Below are positions 17,009 through 25,149 of a stretch of 36,623 nt of DNA, in pieces. A model generated the notes under the pieces. It made no database searches. It had not been told where the DNA came from and worked only from the letters and a program-made list of their open reading frames with translations. The DNA is from Candidatus Melainabacteria bacterium (GTDB taxonomy: Bacteria; Cyanobacteriota; Vampirovibrionia; Obscuribacterales; Obscuribacteraceae). Location of the stretch: NCBI GenBank assembly GCA_003153555.1, contig PLZS01000113.1, forward strand, positions 1 through 36,623, in the 5' to 3' direction. The position numbers and the translations under genes were made by a program. Every line of letters starts with the position of its first letter. Position 1 is the stretch's first letter.

Positions 17009-17998
17009 TTACGTGCTGCCGACAGGCTGACCCTTGGGTTCAGCTATTGATGTTTTTTTTTCATGCTCTGCCTCTTCGGTTTCGAGCAACCATTGGGCTT
17101 CGAGAGCAGCCATGCAACCGGTGCCAGCCGCTGTTACGGCTTGGCGGTAGAGTTCGTCTTGTACGTCTCCGGCTGCAAATACGCCTTTGATTTTGGTTTT
17201 TACGCCGTCTGTAATGATGTATCCGGCCTCGGATAATTCAAGCGGCCCGCCTCTAAACAGGTCTGTATTCGGTTTGTGTCCGATTGCGATAAAGACGCCG
17301 TCGGCAGGCAGATCTTGGGTTTGATTCGTTTTCAGATTTTTGATCGTGATTCCTGTCACTTCGCCTTTTGTCATATCGTGCACATCGACTAATGCGGAAT
17401 CGAGAATGAATTTGATTTTTGGGTTGCGTTTAACACGATCAACCATGATTGCCGATGCTCTGAATTGCTCGCGTCGGTGAATCAAGGTGACGCTGCTGGC
17501 GAATCTCGTCAGGAAGTGCGCTTCCTCGAGTGCTGTATCGCCCCCGCCGACAACAAAGACTTCTTTGTCGCGAAAGAAGAATCCATCGCAAGTTGCACAA
17601 GCTGAGACGCCATGCCCCATAAGCTTACTTTCCGATTCCAATCCCAGCAGTTTTGCCGAAGCGCCAGTGCAAATAAGCAAAGTATCCGTGATGATTTCTT
17701 CGGCACTCGTGCGAACCGTGAATGGTCGCTTGGTTAAATCAACCGATTCTGCGTTGTCGTAGATGAATTGCGTGCCGAACCTTTCAGCTTGCTTGTGCAT
17801 CTCTTCCATCAGTTCCGGGCCTTGGATGCCATCGGGGAAACCAGGGAAATTCTCGACTTCTGTGGTGATCGTCAGCTGCCCACCGGCTTGCATGCCTTGG
17901 ATGACTAGTGGCTCCAAATTGGCTCGAGCCGCATAGATAGCAGCAGTCAAGCCCGCCGATCCGGACCCGAGAATGGTTAGCTTCTTTCTAATAGTCAT
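17009..17998 (-). CDS. trxB: thioredoxin-disulfide reductase
   Basis: TrxB reduces thioredoxin with NADPH through FAD and a redox-active disulfide. The 329-residue product has the FAD motif LGSGSAGLTAAIYAARA, the catalytic pair Cys134/Cys137 in SACATCDGFFF, the NADPH motif VVGGGDTALEEA and the terminal GVFAAGDVQDELYRQAVTAAG. The frame is open six codons upstream to a GTG at 18016. ATG 17998 is preferred because GGGAAG lies 6 bases before it. The C-terminal tail after residue 305 is longer and more charged than usual and includes a nine-A coding run. Confidence 0.97.
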   Translation of the reverse strand: MTIRKKLTILGSGSAGLTAAIYAARANLEPLVIQGMQAGGQLTITTEVENFPGFPDGIQGPELMEEMHKQAERFGTQFIYDNAESVDLTKRPFTVRTSAEEIITDTLLICTGASAKLLGLESESKLMGHGVSACATCDGFFFRDKEVFVVGGGDTALEEAHFLTRFASSVTLIHRREQFRASAIMVDRVKRNPKIKFILDSALVDVHDMTKGEVTGITIKNLKTNQTQDLPADGVFIAIGHKPNTDLFRGGPLELSEAGYIITDGVKTKIKGVFAAGDVQDELYRQAVTAAGTGCMAALEAQWLLETEEAEHEKKTSIAEPKGQPVGST

Positions 17999-18104
17999 CT
18001 GTTTCTTCCCTGGCACGCTTCGCAGCTTGCCGACGTTGCACTCATCTCTCCATTTTATGGCGCCAACACTAATATTTCAGGCTGTTTATGGATTAGTTAT
18101 AATT

Positions 18105-19019
18105 TCAGTTAGTTTTTAACGTATCACCAAGTGACGAAATGCTTGGTCTAAGCCCATATGGAAGACTTTCTCGAAATTGTGTGAAGTCATCTAACAGTTT
18201 TTCGCGTTGTTGGTTGGACTTGCTAAGAGATTCGTTGGCAAGCGGGCTTTTGGTAGCTTCTAGCAAAACTGCTACGCGATGCAGGTCATTTAATTTCCCT
18301 AGAATTTGCTGAGCCCTAACCAATTGTAGGTTCGTTAGTCCGTAGAATTCCGCTAACAGGTATCGCCAGGTCTTGAGTCCAAGTCTCAATGCATGTAGCT
18401 CTTCAGGTTTTTTTGCCGTGCTGGCGAGGTCGTGGGCAATCTGTTCTTGCGCTTTAATGAAAGGCTCAAGATGCGTGTAGGCAGAGTCAGTGCCACTGGC
18501 TCCATTTGATTCGAAATCATGACGCAACTTTTCTGGACGCTTGAGCAAAAACTCGCTCATTCTTTTGAGAAGCTTCTCTACATTCAGGTTTTTGAGTCGT
18601 TTCTTTGTTTTGCGCGCAATTTGCTTACGTTCAATCAACCAATTTTCAATAATTTCTTGCGGCGCGCTTAATGACTCTGCAACCTCGATATTCACATCAC
18701 AATCCCTGAGCGTGCCAAGCATATGACGTATTTCTCTGAACTCTTTGCCTACTTGTCGCCAATACTGTTTGGACAGCCAGCCGTCCTCTTCTAAGACATG
18801 CCAAATGCAGTCCCATCTTCTTAGTACGACCCGCGCTTCATGAACTCTATCGGCGCTTGGCTTCTTGGAAAGCCTGCGCAAGGTGCGACTCAGGTCGTCA
18901 TATATGAGTAGAGCTGTCTGTTGCTCAAACATCAACCAGGGACTGCCGGCCAGGTGTGGCGGCACTGCTGATTCTGCAACAAGCAGGTGATTATTGTTAT
19001 TGCTTGGCTTTGTCATCAT
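18105..19019 (-). CDS. CHAD domain protein (probable polyphosphate binding)
   Basis: CHAD domains are helical bundles rich in conserved His and basic residues that bind inorganic polyphosphate. In this 304-residue protein the characteristic pieces are RVHEARVVLRRWDCIWHV, LGTLRDCDVNIEVAESL and LHALRLGLKTWRYLLAEFYG. No CYTH phosphatase domain is fused, so it is a stand-alone CHAD. It starts with two consecutive ATG codons. The only Shine-Dalgarno-like sequence, AGGA, is part of the palindrome CTATCCTAGGATA belonging to the upstream repeat cluster. Role inferred: granule attachment or phosphate metabolism. Confidence 0.88.
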   Translation of the reverse strand: MMTKPSNNNNHLLVAESAVPPHLAGSPWLMFEQQTALLIYDDLSRTLRRLSKKPSADRVHEARVVLRRWDCIWHVLEEDGWLSKQYWRQVGKEFREIRHMLGTLRDCDVNIEVAESLSAPQEIIENWLIERKQIARKTKKRLKNLNVEKLLKRMSEFLLKRPEKLRHDFESNGASGTDSAYTHLEPFIKAQEQIAHDLASTAKKPEELHALRLGLKTWRYLLAEFYGLTNLQLVRAQQILGKLNDLHRVAVLLEATKSPLANESLSKSNQQREKLLDDFTQFRESLPYGLRPSISSLGDTLKTN

Positions 19020-19150
19020 TTATCCTAGGATAGTCTATCCGAGGAGCGCCTATGCAGCAAAGCTGCTCGGCTGCTGCACACTACTGGGGTCTATCCGAGG
19101 AGCGCCTATCCGAGGAGCAAGCTGCTCGGCTCCTGCAGCAAGCTACTTGC
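19020..19150 (+). repeat. dispersed palindromic repeat cluster R2
   Basis: The cluster fills the whole gap between two - strand genes, from the CHAD start codon to the stop of the GT4 gene. It contains the palindrome TATCCTAGGATA once and the module CCGAGGAGCGCCTAT three times in full or in part, with GCAGCAAAGCTGCTCGG and CAAGCTGCTCGGCTCCTGCAG. Read on the + strand it is in the same orientation as R1 and R3 but antisense to its neighbours. GAGGAG five bases before ATG 19052 opens a 36-codon frame (to 19162) starting MQQSCSA. Confidence 0.85.
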
Positions 19151-20545
19151 CTATCTCAGTAGATCTTTTAAAAGCTCTTTTGAGCGTTTCAAGACTAGGT
19201 CTTTACCCCCGCGAGAATAAACAGCATGTGCTCGTTCAATTAATGACGGCATAGTCACCTTTTCAAATGCCGGTGTGTGGTAAGGCGCTCGACAGTATCT
19301 TTTCAAAGGCTGCGCAGATTTGGACCAATAAAACTCTTTGGCCAGTTCAGACGAATTGACAGCGCATGACTTTCTATAAACTTGATCATTAGCCATTTTC
19401 TCAATTGCTGCAACCCAGCCGTCAACGTCTTCGTAATTAATCGAGGTTCCGGCGTGTCGTGCATCGATTAGTTCTGCAAGTTGATCGCCCCCAGTGGTTA
19501 GGATTGGCAGACCTGCCCAGAGGTAATCGAGGATGCGTGTGCGGAATGAAAATCGTGTTTCGATTAAATCGTAATGTGCAGAAACTGCCACATCAGCTTC
19601 GAGTAAATAATTGACTCGCTGCTCGTAAGGAATCCACTGATCCGAAAAGAAAACGTTTTTGTTCAAGACGCCCAATTCTGTTGCCAGTGCCTGGGCTTTG
19701 ACCGCCATTTCCATTAGTGGCACTTTGGGATTTGGTGATTTTATGCCCATGAAAAACAGTTTGATGTCATCGCGTTTCTTAGTTAGTTGCGTGACAGCTT
19801 TGATTACGGTGAGAGGATCGAACCAATCCCAGACTCCACCTCCCCACAAAAGCACAAAGTCATTTTTAGAAATGCCAGCGATGTTATCGCGCATGCCGTG
19901 GCCACTTTTTTCTGGCAAGTGGTTAGATAAACCAAAAGCTGCCACATCGATCAACTTTCGCAAAGAAGGATCGAACTTGTACATGGCTGGATCCACTCGT
20001 CCGAGCGCACAGAATCGACCCAACCAATAGTCTCTCTGTCTCTCGGAAGCGCAAACAAAAAAGTCCGCACACAACATATGCTTTTCTAAGACTTGGTGCA
20101 TCAATCTATAACTTGATGATCCCGTTACCGGATCGTCTTGGTACTGCACCAACAGCGAAAACAAATAGGGATCGTACAAATCGACGATCAAATATTTGTT
20201 CATTTGAGCAATGTCTGGATAAGGCTTCAGCACGTTGGCTTGAATAAACAAAATATCGGCAGCATTCGCCAGTTCGTAAAGCTCACGTTGGCTTCCACCA
20301 ACAATTACGTGAAACTTATCTGAATCTGTGAGCTGAAATTCATGGTCGCCTCCGTAAGGACTAAAGACCGTGACTTCAAACTCGTGATCTAGTTGGCGCG
20401 CCAACTCGATGCATCGAATCGCTGGACCAGCCATGCTTTTCGAAATCGGTTCTAATGTGATCAGTAATAATTTGCTGGAAATAGAAGCTTCTCGCTGGCT
20501 TTTGTTCTTCAACCATAGAACTCGCCGGTGCCTTTTGGGACTCAC
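19151..20545 (-). CDS. glycosyltransferase, GT4-like GT-B fold
   Basis: The 464-residue protein has a GT-B start motif LLLITLEPISKSMAGPAIRC with ELARQL, a linker HVIVGGSQRELYELANAADI, and C-terminal LLWGGGVWDWFDPLTVIKA plus RTRILDYLWAGLPILTTGGD. These are typical of family 4-type transferases of surface polysaccharide synthesis. A clear EX7E motif is not seen. The start is a GTG at 20545 directly after a TATATAAT sequence, so a later start is possible. The stop codon abuts the R2 repeat cluster. It is divergent from the GT2 gene, so the two may serve one glycan pathway. Confidence 0.83.
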   Translation of the reverse strand: MSPKRHRRVLWLKNKSQREASISSKLLLITLEPISKSMAGPAIRCIELARQLDHEFEVTVFSPYGGDHEFQLTDSDKFHVIVGGSQRELYELANAADILFIQANVLKPYPDIAQMNKYLIVDLYDPYLFSLLVQYQDDPVTGSSSYRLMHQVLEKHMLCADFFVCASERQRDYWLGRFCALGRVDPAMYKFDPSLRKLIDVAAFGLSNHLPEKSGHGMRDNIAGISKNDFVLLWGGGVWDWFDPLTVIKAVTQLTKKRDDIKLFFMGIKSPNPKVPLMEMAVKAQALATELGVLNKNVFFSDQWIPYEQRVNYLLEADVAVSAHYDLIETRFSFRTRILDYLWAGLPILTTGGDQLAELIDARHAGTSINYEDVDGWVAAIEKMANDQVYRKSCAVNSSELAKEFYWSKSAQPLKRYCRAPYHTPAFEKVTMPSLIERAHAVYSRGGKDLVLKRSKELLKDLLR

Positions 20546-20676
20546 TATTATATACGGCTCATCGAGCAGACCCGTAGATACAAGCTGTTGTTCGGCGTTA
20601 CATTAGTAGGTTGTCGAGATTTACTTGGCAGGAAACTGTAAAATGGGTTTCTCACTTCGGTTCATGAAAGCAGTCC

Positions 20677-21729
20677 GTGTCGAAATATATTCCAAATTTG
20701 GTCAGCGTTGTTATTCCTAACTGGAATGGCAAACGCTTTTTGGCTGGATGTTTGGATTCTTTGCTCAAGCAAAAATATGAGCACGTTGAAGTAATTATTG
20801 TCGACAATGGTTCAAAAGATGGCTCTGTGGAATTCTTGCAAGAGAATTATCCTCAAGTGCGTTTGCTTACTTTTGAAAATAACACCGGTTTCAGTCCTGC
20901 TGTTAATCGCGGTATTAGGGAATCGAAAGGTGAATTTGTTGCTCTTCTAAACAATGACACAGTTGTTGACCCGATGTGGCTTTCCGAACTAGTGCGCATC
21001 ATGCATGAACATCCGGAAATAGGCAGTGCCGGCTGCAAGATGCTGGCTTACGACGATCATAAATTGCTTGATGGAGCCGGCGACGGCTATAGGCGTGGTG
21101 GTCTGCCGGGCAGAATCGGGCATCGCGAGCGCGATACCGGGCGGTTTGACCTGCCCCGTTATATTCTTGGTGCTTGTGGCGGAGCTGCTATGTACCGGCA
21201 GGAATTGTTCGAAGCAATCGGTTATCTCGATGACGACTATTTCGCCTACCTAGAGGATGTCGATTTCGGTTTAAGAGCTCAGAATGCTGGTTACAAGTGC
21301 TACTACGTTCCGACCGCTATTGTCTATCACTTGGGTTGCGGCACTACCGGTAGTGGCTACAGCCCCCTGGTTGTGAGACTTTCTTCGCAAAACAATTTAA
21401 ATACGATAGTGAAAAATATTCCAGGACCGCTGCTGTGGAAGTTCCTGCCCGAGATTCTGTATTGGCAGCTTTATTATCTGGCTGTTGTAACAGTGCGCGG
21501 CGCTCAAATCGTACCCTGGTTGCAAGGCGCGCTGGATGCTCTCAAGATGATGCCGAAGATGTTGAAGAAGCGCCAGGAAATTTTCAGTCAGCGCAAGGTT
21601 TCCCTGCGTTATCTGGAAGAAATTATCGTTGAATCCGAGCGTGATTTGATGGCATCAAAGCGCAGACTCAATCAACAAACCCTTGCCGCTCTATCTGGAA
21701 AAGCCTTAGAAAGAATGTCTGCAAAGTAG
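20677..21729 (+). CDS. glycosyltransferase family 2
   Basis: The 350-residue GT-A enzyme starts LVSVVIPNWNGKRFLAGCLD and has IIVDNGSKDGSVEFL, then LLNNDTVVDPMWL as the metal-binding DxD-type region, and EDVDFGLRAQNAGYKCYYVP with a following YHLGCGT. This matches the rhamnosyltransferase-like WcaA/RfbN group. The C-terminal 90 residues contain an amphipathic or membrane-associated stretch (about residues 250-285) and a basic end. The GTG start at 20677 has no strong ribosome binding site. Acceptor and sugar are unknown. Confidence 0.9.
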   Translation: MSKYIPNLVSVVIPNWNGKRFLAGCLDSLLKQKYEHVEVIIVDNGSKDGSVEFLQENYPQVRLLTFENNTGFSPAVNRGIRESKGEFVALLNNDTVVDPMWLSELVRIMHEHPEIGSAGCKMLAYDDHKLLDGAGDGYRRGGLPGRIGHRERDTGRFDLPRYILGACGGAAMYRQELFEAIGYLDDDYFAYLEDVDFGLRAQNAGYKCYYVPTAIVYHLGCGTTGSGYSPLVVRLSSQNNLNTIVKNIPGPLLWKFLPEILYWQLYYLAVVTVRGAQIVPWLQGALDALKMMPKMLKKRQEIFSQRKVSLRYLEEIIVESERDLMASKRRLNQQTLAALSGKALERMSAK

Positions 21730-21799
21730 GTCCAGCTGCGAGCGAGGTTCAGCTACAACTGGTCCAATAACTACTGTTTACCTGCACTAACGTCGGAAG

Positions 21800-22558
21800 T
21801 CAGCTAAGTAAGGTTAGTGAAGTTTCGCATTCTGCTAGCGCTTGTTTCAATTTTTCGCAGGCGGCCTCAACCAGAGTTATGGCTTTCGCTGATTTTCTGG
21901 ATTGAACCAAATCGATCGCCTGGCGCAATTGCTCGACGCTCGTTTCACTGTTCTCAATCGAACTCAACAAACAATCGGTGCTGTGTTGATACTTGTGGGT
22001 CTGGTCATTGGCGTTGCAATTATTGCAATAGCCGAGGATGTCAAACCTGCTGCTTTTATGCTCGAAACCTTTGCGATGGGCGACGGTCTTGCCAAATCCC
22101 CTAATCAGGTCGTCGACAAATTCAATAGTCAGTCCGCAGCCAAGACATATTAGATGATCGTGATCTTCGCCATCTTCGGCAGTTTCGTAGCGAACGCCCC
22201 GGTCGCCGCTGACTGTCGATACGTCACCTACAATCTTGAGACGATGCAAGGTTCGATAAACGGTCGATAGGCTGACATCGAGGCCCAGCTCACGGGCTTT
22301 CTCAAAGACTTCGGAGGCTGTGAGGTGAGTACCCTTGGGCAAACCCTTCACAATAGAAGCGATCGCCCCTTGTGTATCAGCTATACGGGTGGGACGGCCC
22401 GCTGGATCTGCCTGAGGCTCATCTTTCTGAGCTTCAGCTTCATTTGGTTTTGCATGATTGGGTGACAAATCTGTCAATTGCTCTATTGCCTTATTGCGAA
22501 TGTTCTCACCGGTACGAGGATGATAGGTCGTCACGTGAGCAATGTCAACTTGAGACAC
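21800..22558 (-). CDS. Fur-family metalloregulator with N- and C-terminal extensions
   Basis: The core (about residues 55-185) is a Fur/PerR/Zur repressor. Its winged helix includes HLTASEVFEKARELGLDVSLS and TVYRTLHRLKIVG, and it has HDHLICLGCG with Cys138/Cys141 and YCNNC with Cys178/Cys181 for structural zinc. At 252 residues it is about 100 longer than usual. The N-terminal 54 residues are charged and low in structure, and the C-terminal 70 residues form predicted helices rich in Glu, Ala and Ser. The start is a GTG with no clear alternative downstream. The metal cannot be decided. It is divergent from the pilin genes across a 400-base gap. Confidence 0.88.
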   Translation of the reverse strand: MSQVDIAHVTTYHPRTGENIRNKAIEQLTDLSPNHAKPNEAEAQKDEPQADPAGRPTRIADTQGAIASIVKGLPKGTHLTASEVFEKARELGLDVSLSTVYRTLHRLKIVGDVSTVSGDRGVRYETAEDGEDHDHLICLGCGLTIEFVDDLIRGFGKTVAHRKGFEHKSSRFDILGYCNNCNANDQTHKYQHSTDCLLSSIENSETSVEQLRQAIDLVQSRKSAKAITLVEAACEKLKQALAECETSLTLLS

Positions 22559-22961
22559 AGGATGTGGCTCGACAGGGCTATTCTCTCGCTGCGTGGATTT
22601 CGCTCAACACTCTGTAAAAAGATCGAGAAAATCGATGTTCGAAACCGCCTTGGCACTAGTGTCATCCCTGTTGTCATGCGACAATTACTCTTCCTTTGGT
22701 CGCAAAGTAATTTAGCAAAAGCTTTTTCGCCATCCCTACTGGCGACTCGGTCAGAAACGCCGTGCCTAAGCGCTTACAATACGTAAGATTAGCGTTCAAT
22801 AATTGACTTTGAGAGGAGAGAATAGTAACGTTAGCTCATTCGATAGTTGAGAATAAGTCGCAATAACTAACAAATTCGTTGAGGCTCATTACCACTATCA
22901 CAACAAGGCTATTAGTACGTCTTTCCATTTATCTAAATACTTATTTGTAGAGGTAATCAAA
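22559..22961. other. divergent intergenic region upstream of the pilin genes
   Basis: About 400 bases separate the Fur-family gene and the first pilin. No convincing gene was found; the + strand frame crossing it is mostly a shadow of the regulator. The region must hold both promoters, but no strong -35/-10 pair stood out. CTTACAATACGTAAG, a 5-bp inverted repeat near 22770, is the most operator-like motif seen. AGAGGT just before 22962 is the ribosome binding site of the pilin. Confidence 0.5.
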
Positions 22962-23186
22962 ATGAATCGTAAGCAAGGTCGTAAGCAATCCGGTCAAAGC
23001 ATGGTCGAGTATGCTCTCGGTCTCGGATGCATATCAGCACTCTGTATGGTTGCGTTGGGCTCACTCGGCGACATGTCTGGCGACATGATCCAAGGCATCG
23101 AACAAGCGATCAATTATGGTGGACAGAAGTCTGGAAACTTCAACCCTATGGTGAAGAGAACGGCGACTCCTTGGAACATAAACTAA
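22962..23186 (+). CDS. flp: Flp-type IVb pilin, first copy
   Basis: The 74-residue protein has a short basic leader and the class IVb prepilin motif G-QSMVEYALGLG. Cleavage after Gly11 would leave Glu at mature position 5, followed by one hydrophobic helix (about residues 18-36) and a short polar tail with INYGG. It is the major-pilin candidate of the Tad locus. AGAGGT precedes the ATG at good spacing. It is nearly identical to the second copy from GQSMVEYALG through ALCMVALGSLG, which indicates tandem duplication. Confidence 0.93.
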   Translation: MNRKQGRKQSGQSMVEYALGLGCISALCMVALGSLGDMSGDMIQGIEQAINYGGQKSGNFNPMVKRTATPWNIN

Positions 23187-23200
23187 CTTGAGCTTACTGA

Positions 23201-23233
23201 TACTTGGCGCTGACTGCTTGTTAGCGCTAAGTA
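23201..23233 (+). promoter_or_regulatory. strong stem-loop between the two pilin genes
   Basis: TACTTGGCGCT and AGCGCTAAGTA form an 11-bp stem (one G-U pair) with an 11-base loop, 15 bases after the first pilin stop. It has no T run, so it is more likely a processing or mRNA-protecting hairpin than a terminator. It could set different amounts of the two pilins. Confidence 0.6.
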
Positions 23234-23322
23234 TGGATGTGGTTCAGCGCAAGGTAAAACCTTCTGCTTAGTCAGGTTTGGATTTAAGAACATTCGCGTC
23301 TCATTCGCGTCAGGAGTATTCA

Positions 23323-23538
23323 ATGAGAAGAAGAAATCAGCGTGGACAGAGCATGGTTGAATATGCGCTGGGTCTTGGCTGTGTTTCCGCACTATGCATG
23401 GTGGCACTTGGATCGTTAGGATTTATTTGTGGCGACATGATTTATAACGTCCAAAACGCGATCAATTATGGTGGTGCCACCGCACCTCAGCCCGGTCGTA
23501 TTATCAATCCGACCGCCAAACCGTGGATAATCCAGTAG
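23323..23538 (+). CDS. flp: Flp-type IVb pilin, second copy
   Basis: The 71-residue paralogue of the upstream pilin has the leader MRRRNQRG, a predicted cleavage after Gly8, Glu at mature position 5 (GQSMVEYALG) and the same hydrophobic helix. It ends with an INYGG motif and a Pro-rich tail. The frame is open to 23278. The ATG at 23323 is chosen because CAGGAG lies 8 bases upstream and the leader then matches the first copy. A perfect 10-base direct repeat, CATTCGCGTC, lies at 23291 and 23302. A terminator follows. Confidence 0.92.
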   Translation: MRRRNQRGQSMVEYALGLGCVSALCMVALGSLGFICGDMIYNVQNAINYGGATAPQPGRIINPTAKPWIIQ

Positions 23539-23558
23539 GTTAAGTAACAACAATCAGG

Positions 23559-23587
23559 AGGGCGCCTATCAATGCGCCCTTTATTTT
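23559..23587 (+). terminator. intrinsic terminator after the pilin pair
   Basis: AGGGCGC and GCGCCCT form a perfect 7-bp stem around an 8-base loop, followed by TTATTTT. It would separate high-level pilin transcription from the assembly genes downstream, a common arrangement in pilus loci. Confidence 0.82.
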
Positions 23588-23606
23588 CAGCACCATTAAT
23601 GACAAC

Positions 23607-24173
23607 GTGATTCAAAGAAAGAAGCTAGCATTAAGAAGAGCGGAATCGGGACAAGCGATGGTTGAATTCGCCTTGTGCATTCCTCTTTTGATGCTATTCA
23701 TTTTTGGCATTATTTATTTCGGACGTTCCTTCTATACAAAGCAGATTGTCACCATGTCTGTGCAAGAAGGCGCGCGCATGGCTTGTCGCATGCCTGATCT
23801 TTCCAATTCTTCAAGCCGAGACTATGTTCGAGGTTTTACCGTCACGGGGCAGTCAATCAACACCAATTCGCCAATTTATCAGGCCCTTGCGGCTGGACAT
23901 TTGTTGTCCGGACCTCAAGGCTCTTCAGGTGATCTTCCGCCCGGCTCTTCAGTGTCTATCTTGCCTTGGGATGATAATTCGATTGCCATGCCCGCGGGTA
24001 CCGTGGGAGTAAGGATTCGATATCCGTTTGTATTCATCGGTAGTGCGTTTCCTGGAAATAGCACTCCAGCTGGACAGGTGAAAATCTGGATGGGTCCAGA
24101 TGGTCCACCGGTACCGTTTTTAGACACGCTCATCACCGAACAAGCAGTAGCTACGCAAGAAGTTGTTTATTAG
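23607..24173 (+). CDS. tadE: TadE-like minor pseudopilin
   Basis: The 188-residue protein carries the pseudopilin-like start ESGQAMVEFALCIPLLMLFI (a TadE/TadG-type N-terminal domain) with a single membrane helix, then EGARMACRMPD and an exported domain of about 130 residues. Cleavage after Gly15 is plausible because Glu is at +5. The start is a GTG at 23607 with a poor ribosome binding site. TadE is a minor component needed for Flp pilus assembly. It opens the assembly part of the operon, after the terminator and 16 bases before cpaB. Confidence 0.87.
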   Translation: MIQRKKLALRRAESGQAMVEFALCIPLLMLFIFGIIYFGRSFYTKQIVTMSVQEGARMACRMPDLSNSSSRDYVRGFTVTGQSINTNSPIYQALAAGHLLSGPQGSSGDLPPGSSVSILPWDDNSIAMPAGTVGVRIRYPFVFIGSAFPGNSTPAGQVKIWMGPDGPPVPFLDTLITEQAVATQEVVY

Positions 24174-24189
24174 TTAAAGGAGAAGTGCA

Positions 24190-25149
24190 GTGCCACCAAG
24201 CGCAACCCAAGACGTTCCCTCATTATTTAAAGACAGAACGCTTTCTGGGACGAGCCCTCGCAAATCAATGAGTTCAGCGGCGATGATTATGCTGGTGCTC
24301 ATGTTTGTTTTGGTTGCAGTCGGCGTGTCTAAGATGATGATGAACAAAACAGTCGTCAAAGACACAGTCACCGTGGTCGGTGCTGGTATGGACTTGCCGG
24401 CCGGTTCGCGTTTGACATTCGGCAGTCTTCATTATCTTGAACTTCCGAAGCGTTACGCTAGTGCAGAGATGCTAACGAGCTCTGAGCAAGCAGTTGGGCG
24501 CCTGACAAAGTATTTTGTGCCGATGGGTGAGCCGATTTCGACTGACGAACTTTTCTCTCAAAAAAACTCACTTTCGTCCAATTTAGAGACGCACGAAGTA
24601 GCCTTCAGTTTGAAGTTAGATGACGAATCAATGGTTGATCACAACATTGCATGTGGAGACAGTGTGGATGTGCTTGCTGTCATGACAAAGGAAGGTAAGC
24701 GTTTTACAAAAACTGTTTGCCAGGACGTGCGTGTGTTGTTAGCGAATTCAAAAGAAGCGATCGAAAGTAAGAGTCTGAAAAGTAACGACCAAAGTCGGCT
24801 CACTTTAGCCGTCACTCCGCATCAGTCGGAATTGTTAGCTGAAGCAGCAGAAAGCGGCAAGATAAGACTCGCTTTGCGTAGCAAGCTCAGCCGACGGGTT
24901 ACTCATCTGCCAGGTGTTTCTGAAGATGATCTACTTCCCTCTAGCGCCACTTTGCCAAAGAAAATTGATGCTTTTAAGTTAGCTGCCCCACCGAATCTAG
25001 TTATTCCTGCACCACCAGCGATGCCGACGTTCGCTCTACCTGACGCTGGTGCACCATCAGTTGCGATACCTGCGCCGCTGGAATGGGTCGTCGAGGTTTT
25101 CTCCGGAAGTCATAAGGAGTCTTATTCTGTACCGCTCAGCACAAAGTAA
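24190..25149 (+). CDS. cpaB: Flp pilus assembly protein CpaB/RcpC
   Basis: CpaB is a periplasmic SAF-domain protein that works with the pilus secretin. The 319-residue product has a single N-terminal membrane helix (about residues 28-50), then a SAF-like domain starting VGAGMDLPAGSRLTFGSLHY, and GDSVDVLAVMTKEGKRFTKT, which is typical of the family. The C-terminal 60 residues are rich in Pro and Ala. The GTG start has AAGGAG 7 bases upstream. Its 3' end overlaps the next gene whichever of that gene's start codons is used. Confidence 0.9.
   Translation: MPPSATQDVPSLFKDRTLSGTSPRKSMSSAAMIMLVLMFVLVAVGVSKMMMNKTVVKDTVTVVGAGMDLPAGSRLTFGSLHYLELPKRYASAEMLTSSEQAVGRLTKYFVPMGEPISTDELFSQKNSLSSNLETHEVAFSLKLDDESMVDHNIACGDSVDVLAVMTKEGKRFTKTVCQDVRVLLANSKEAIESKSLKSNDQSRLTLAVTPHQSELLAEAAESGKIRLALRSKLSRRVTHLPGVSEDDLLPSSATLPKKIDAFKLAAPPNLVIPAPPAMPTFALPDAGAPSVAIPAPLEWVVEVFSGSHKESYSVPLSTK

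Noticed and set aside
17052..17061. Nine-base T run (A run in trxB) as a programmed frameshift site
   Set aside because: The frame is intact through it and the downstream tail is short; no alternative frame product of interest.
20546..20560. TATATAAT as a -10 box for the GT4 gene
   Set aside because: It ends only a few bases before the listed GTG and has no -35 at normal distance, so a promoter call is not supported; it only casts doubt on the start codon.
22359..22366. GCGATCGC (cyanobacterial HIP1 octamer), also at 29502-29509
   Set aside because: Two copies in 36 kb is far below the density of HIP1-rich Cyanobacteria and could be chance.
22478..22786. 102-codon + strand frame over the start of the Fur-family gene
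   Set aside because: Largely antisense to the regulator and its upstream region, with no ribosome binding site and no family features.
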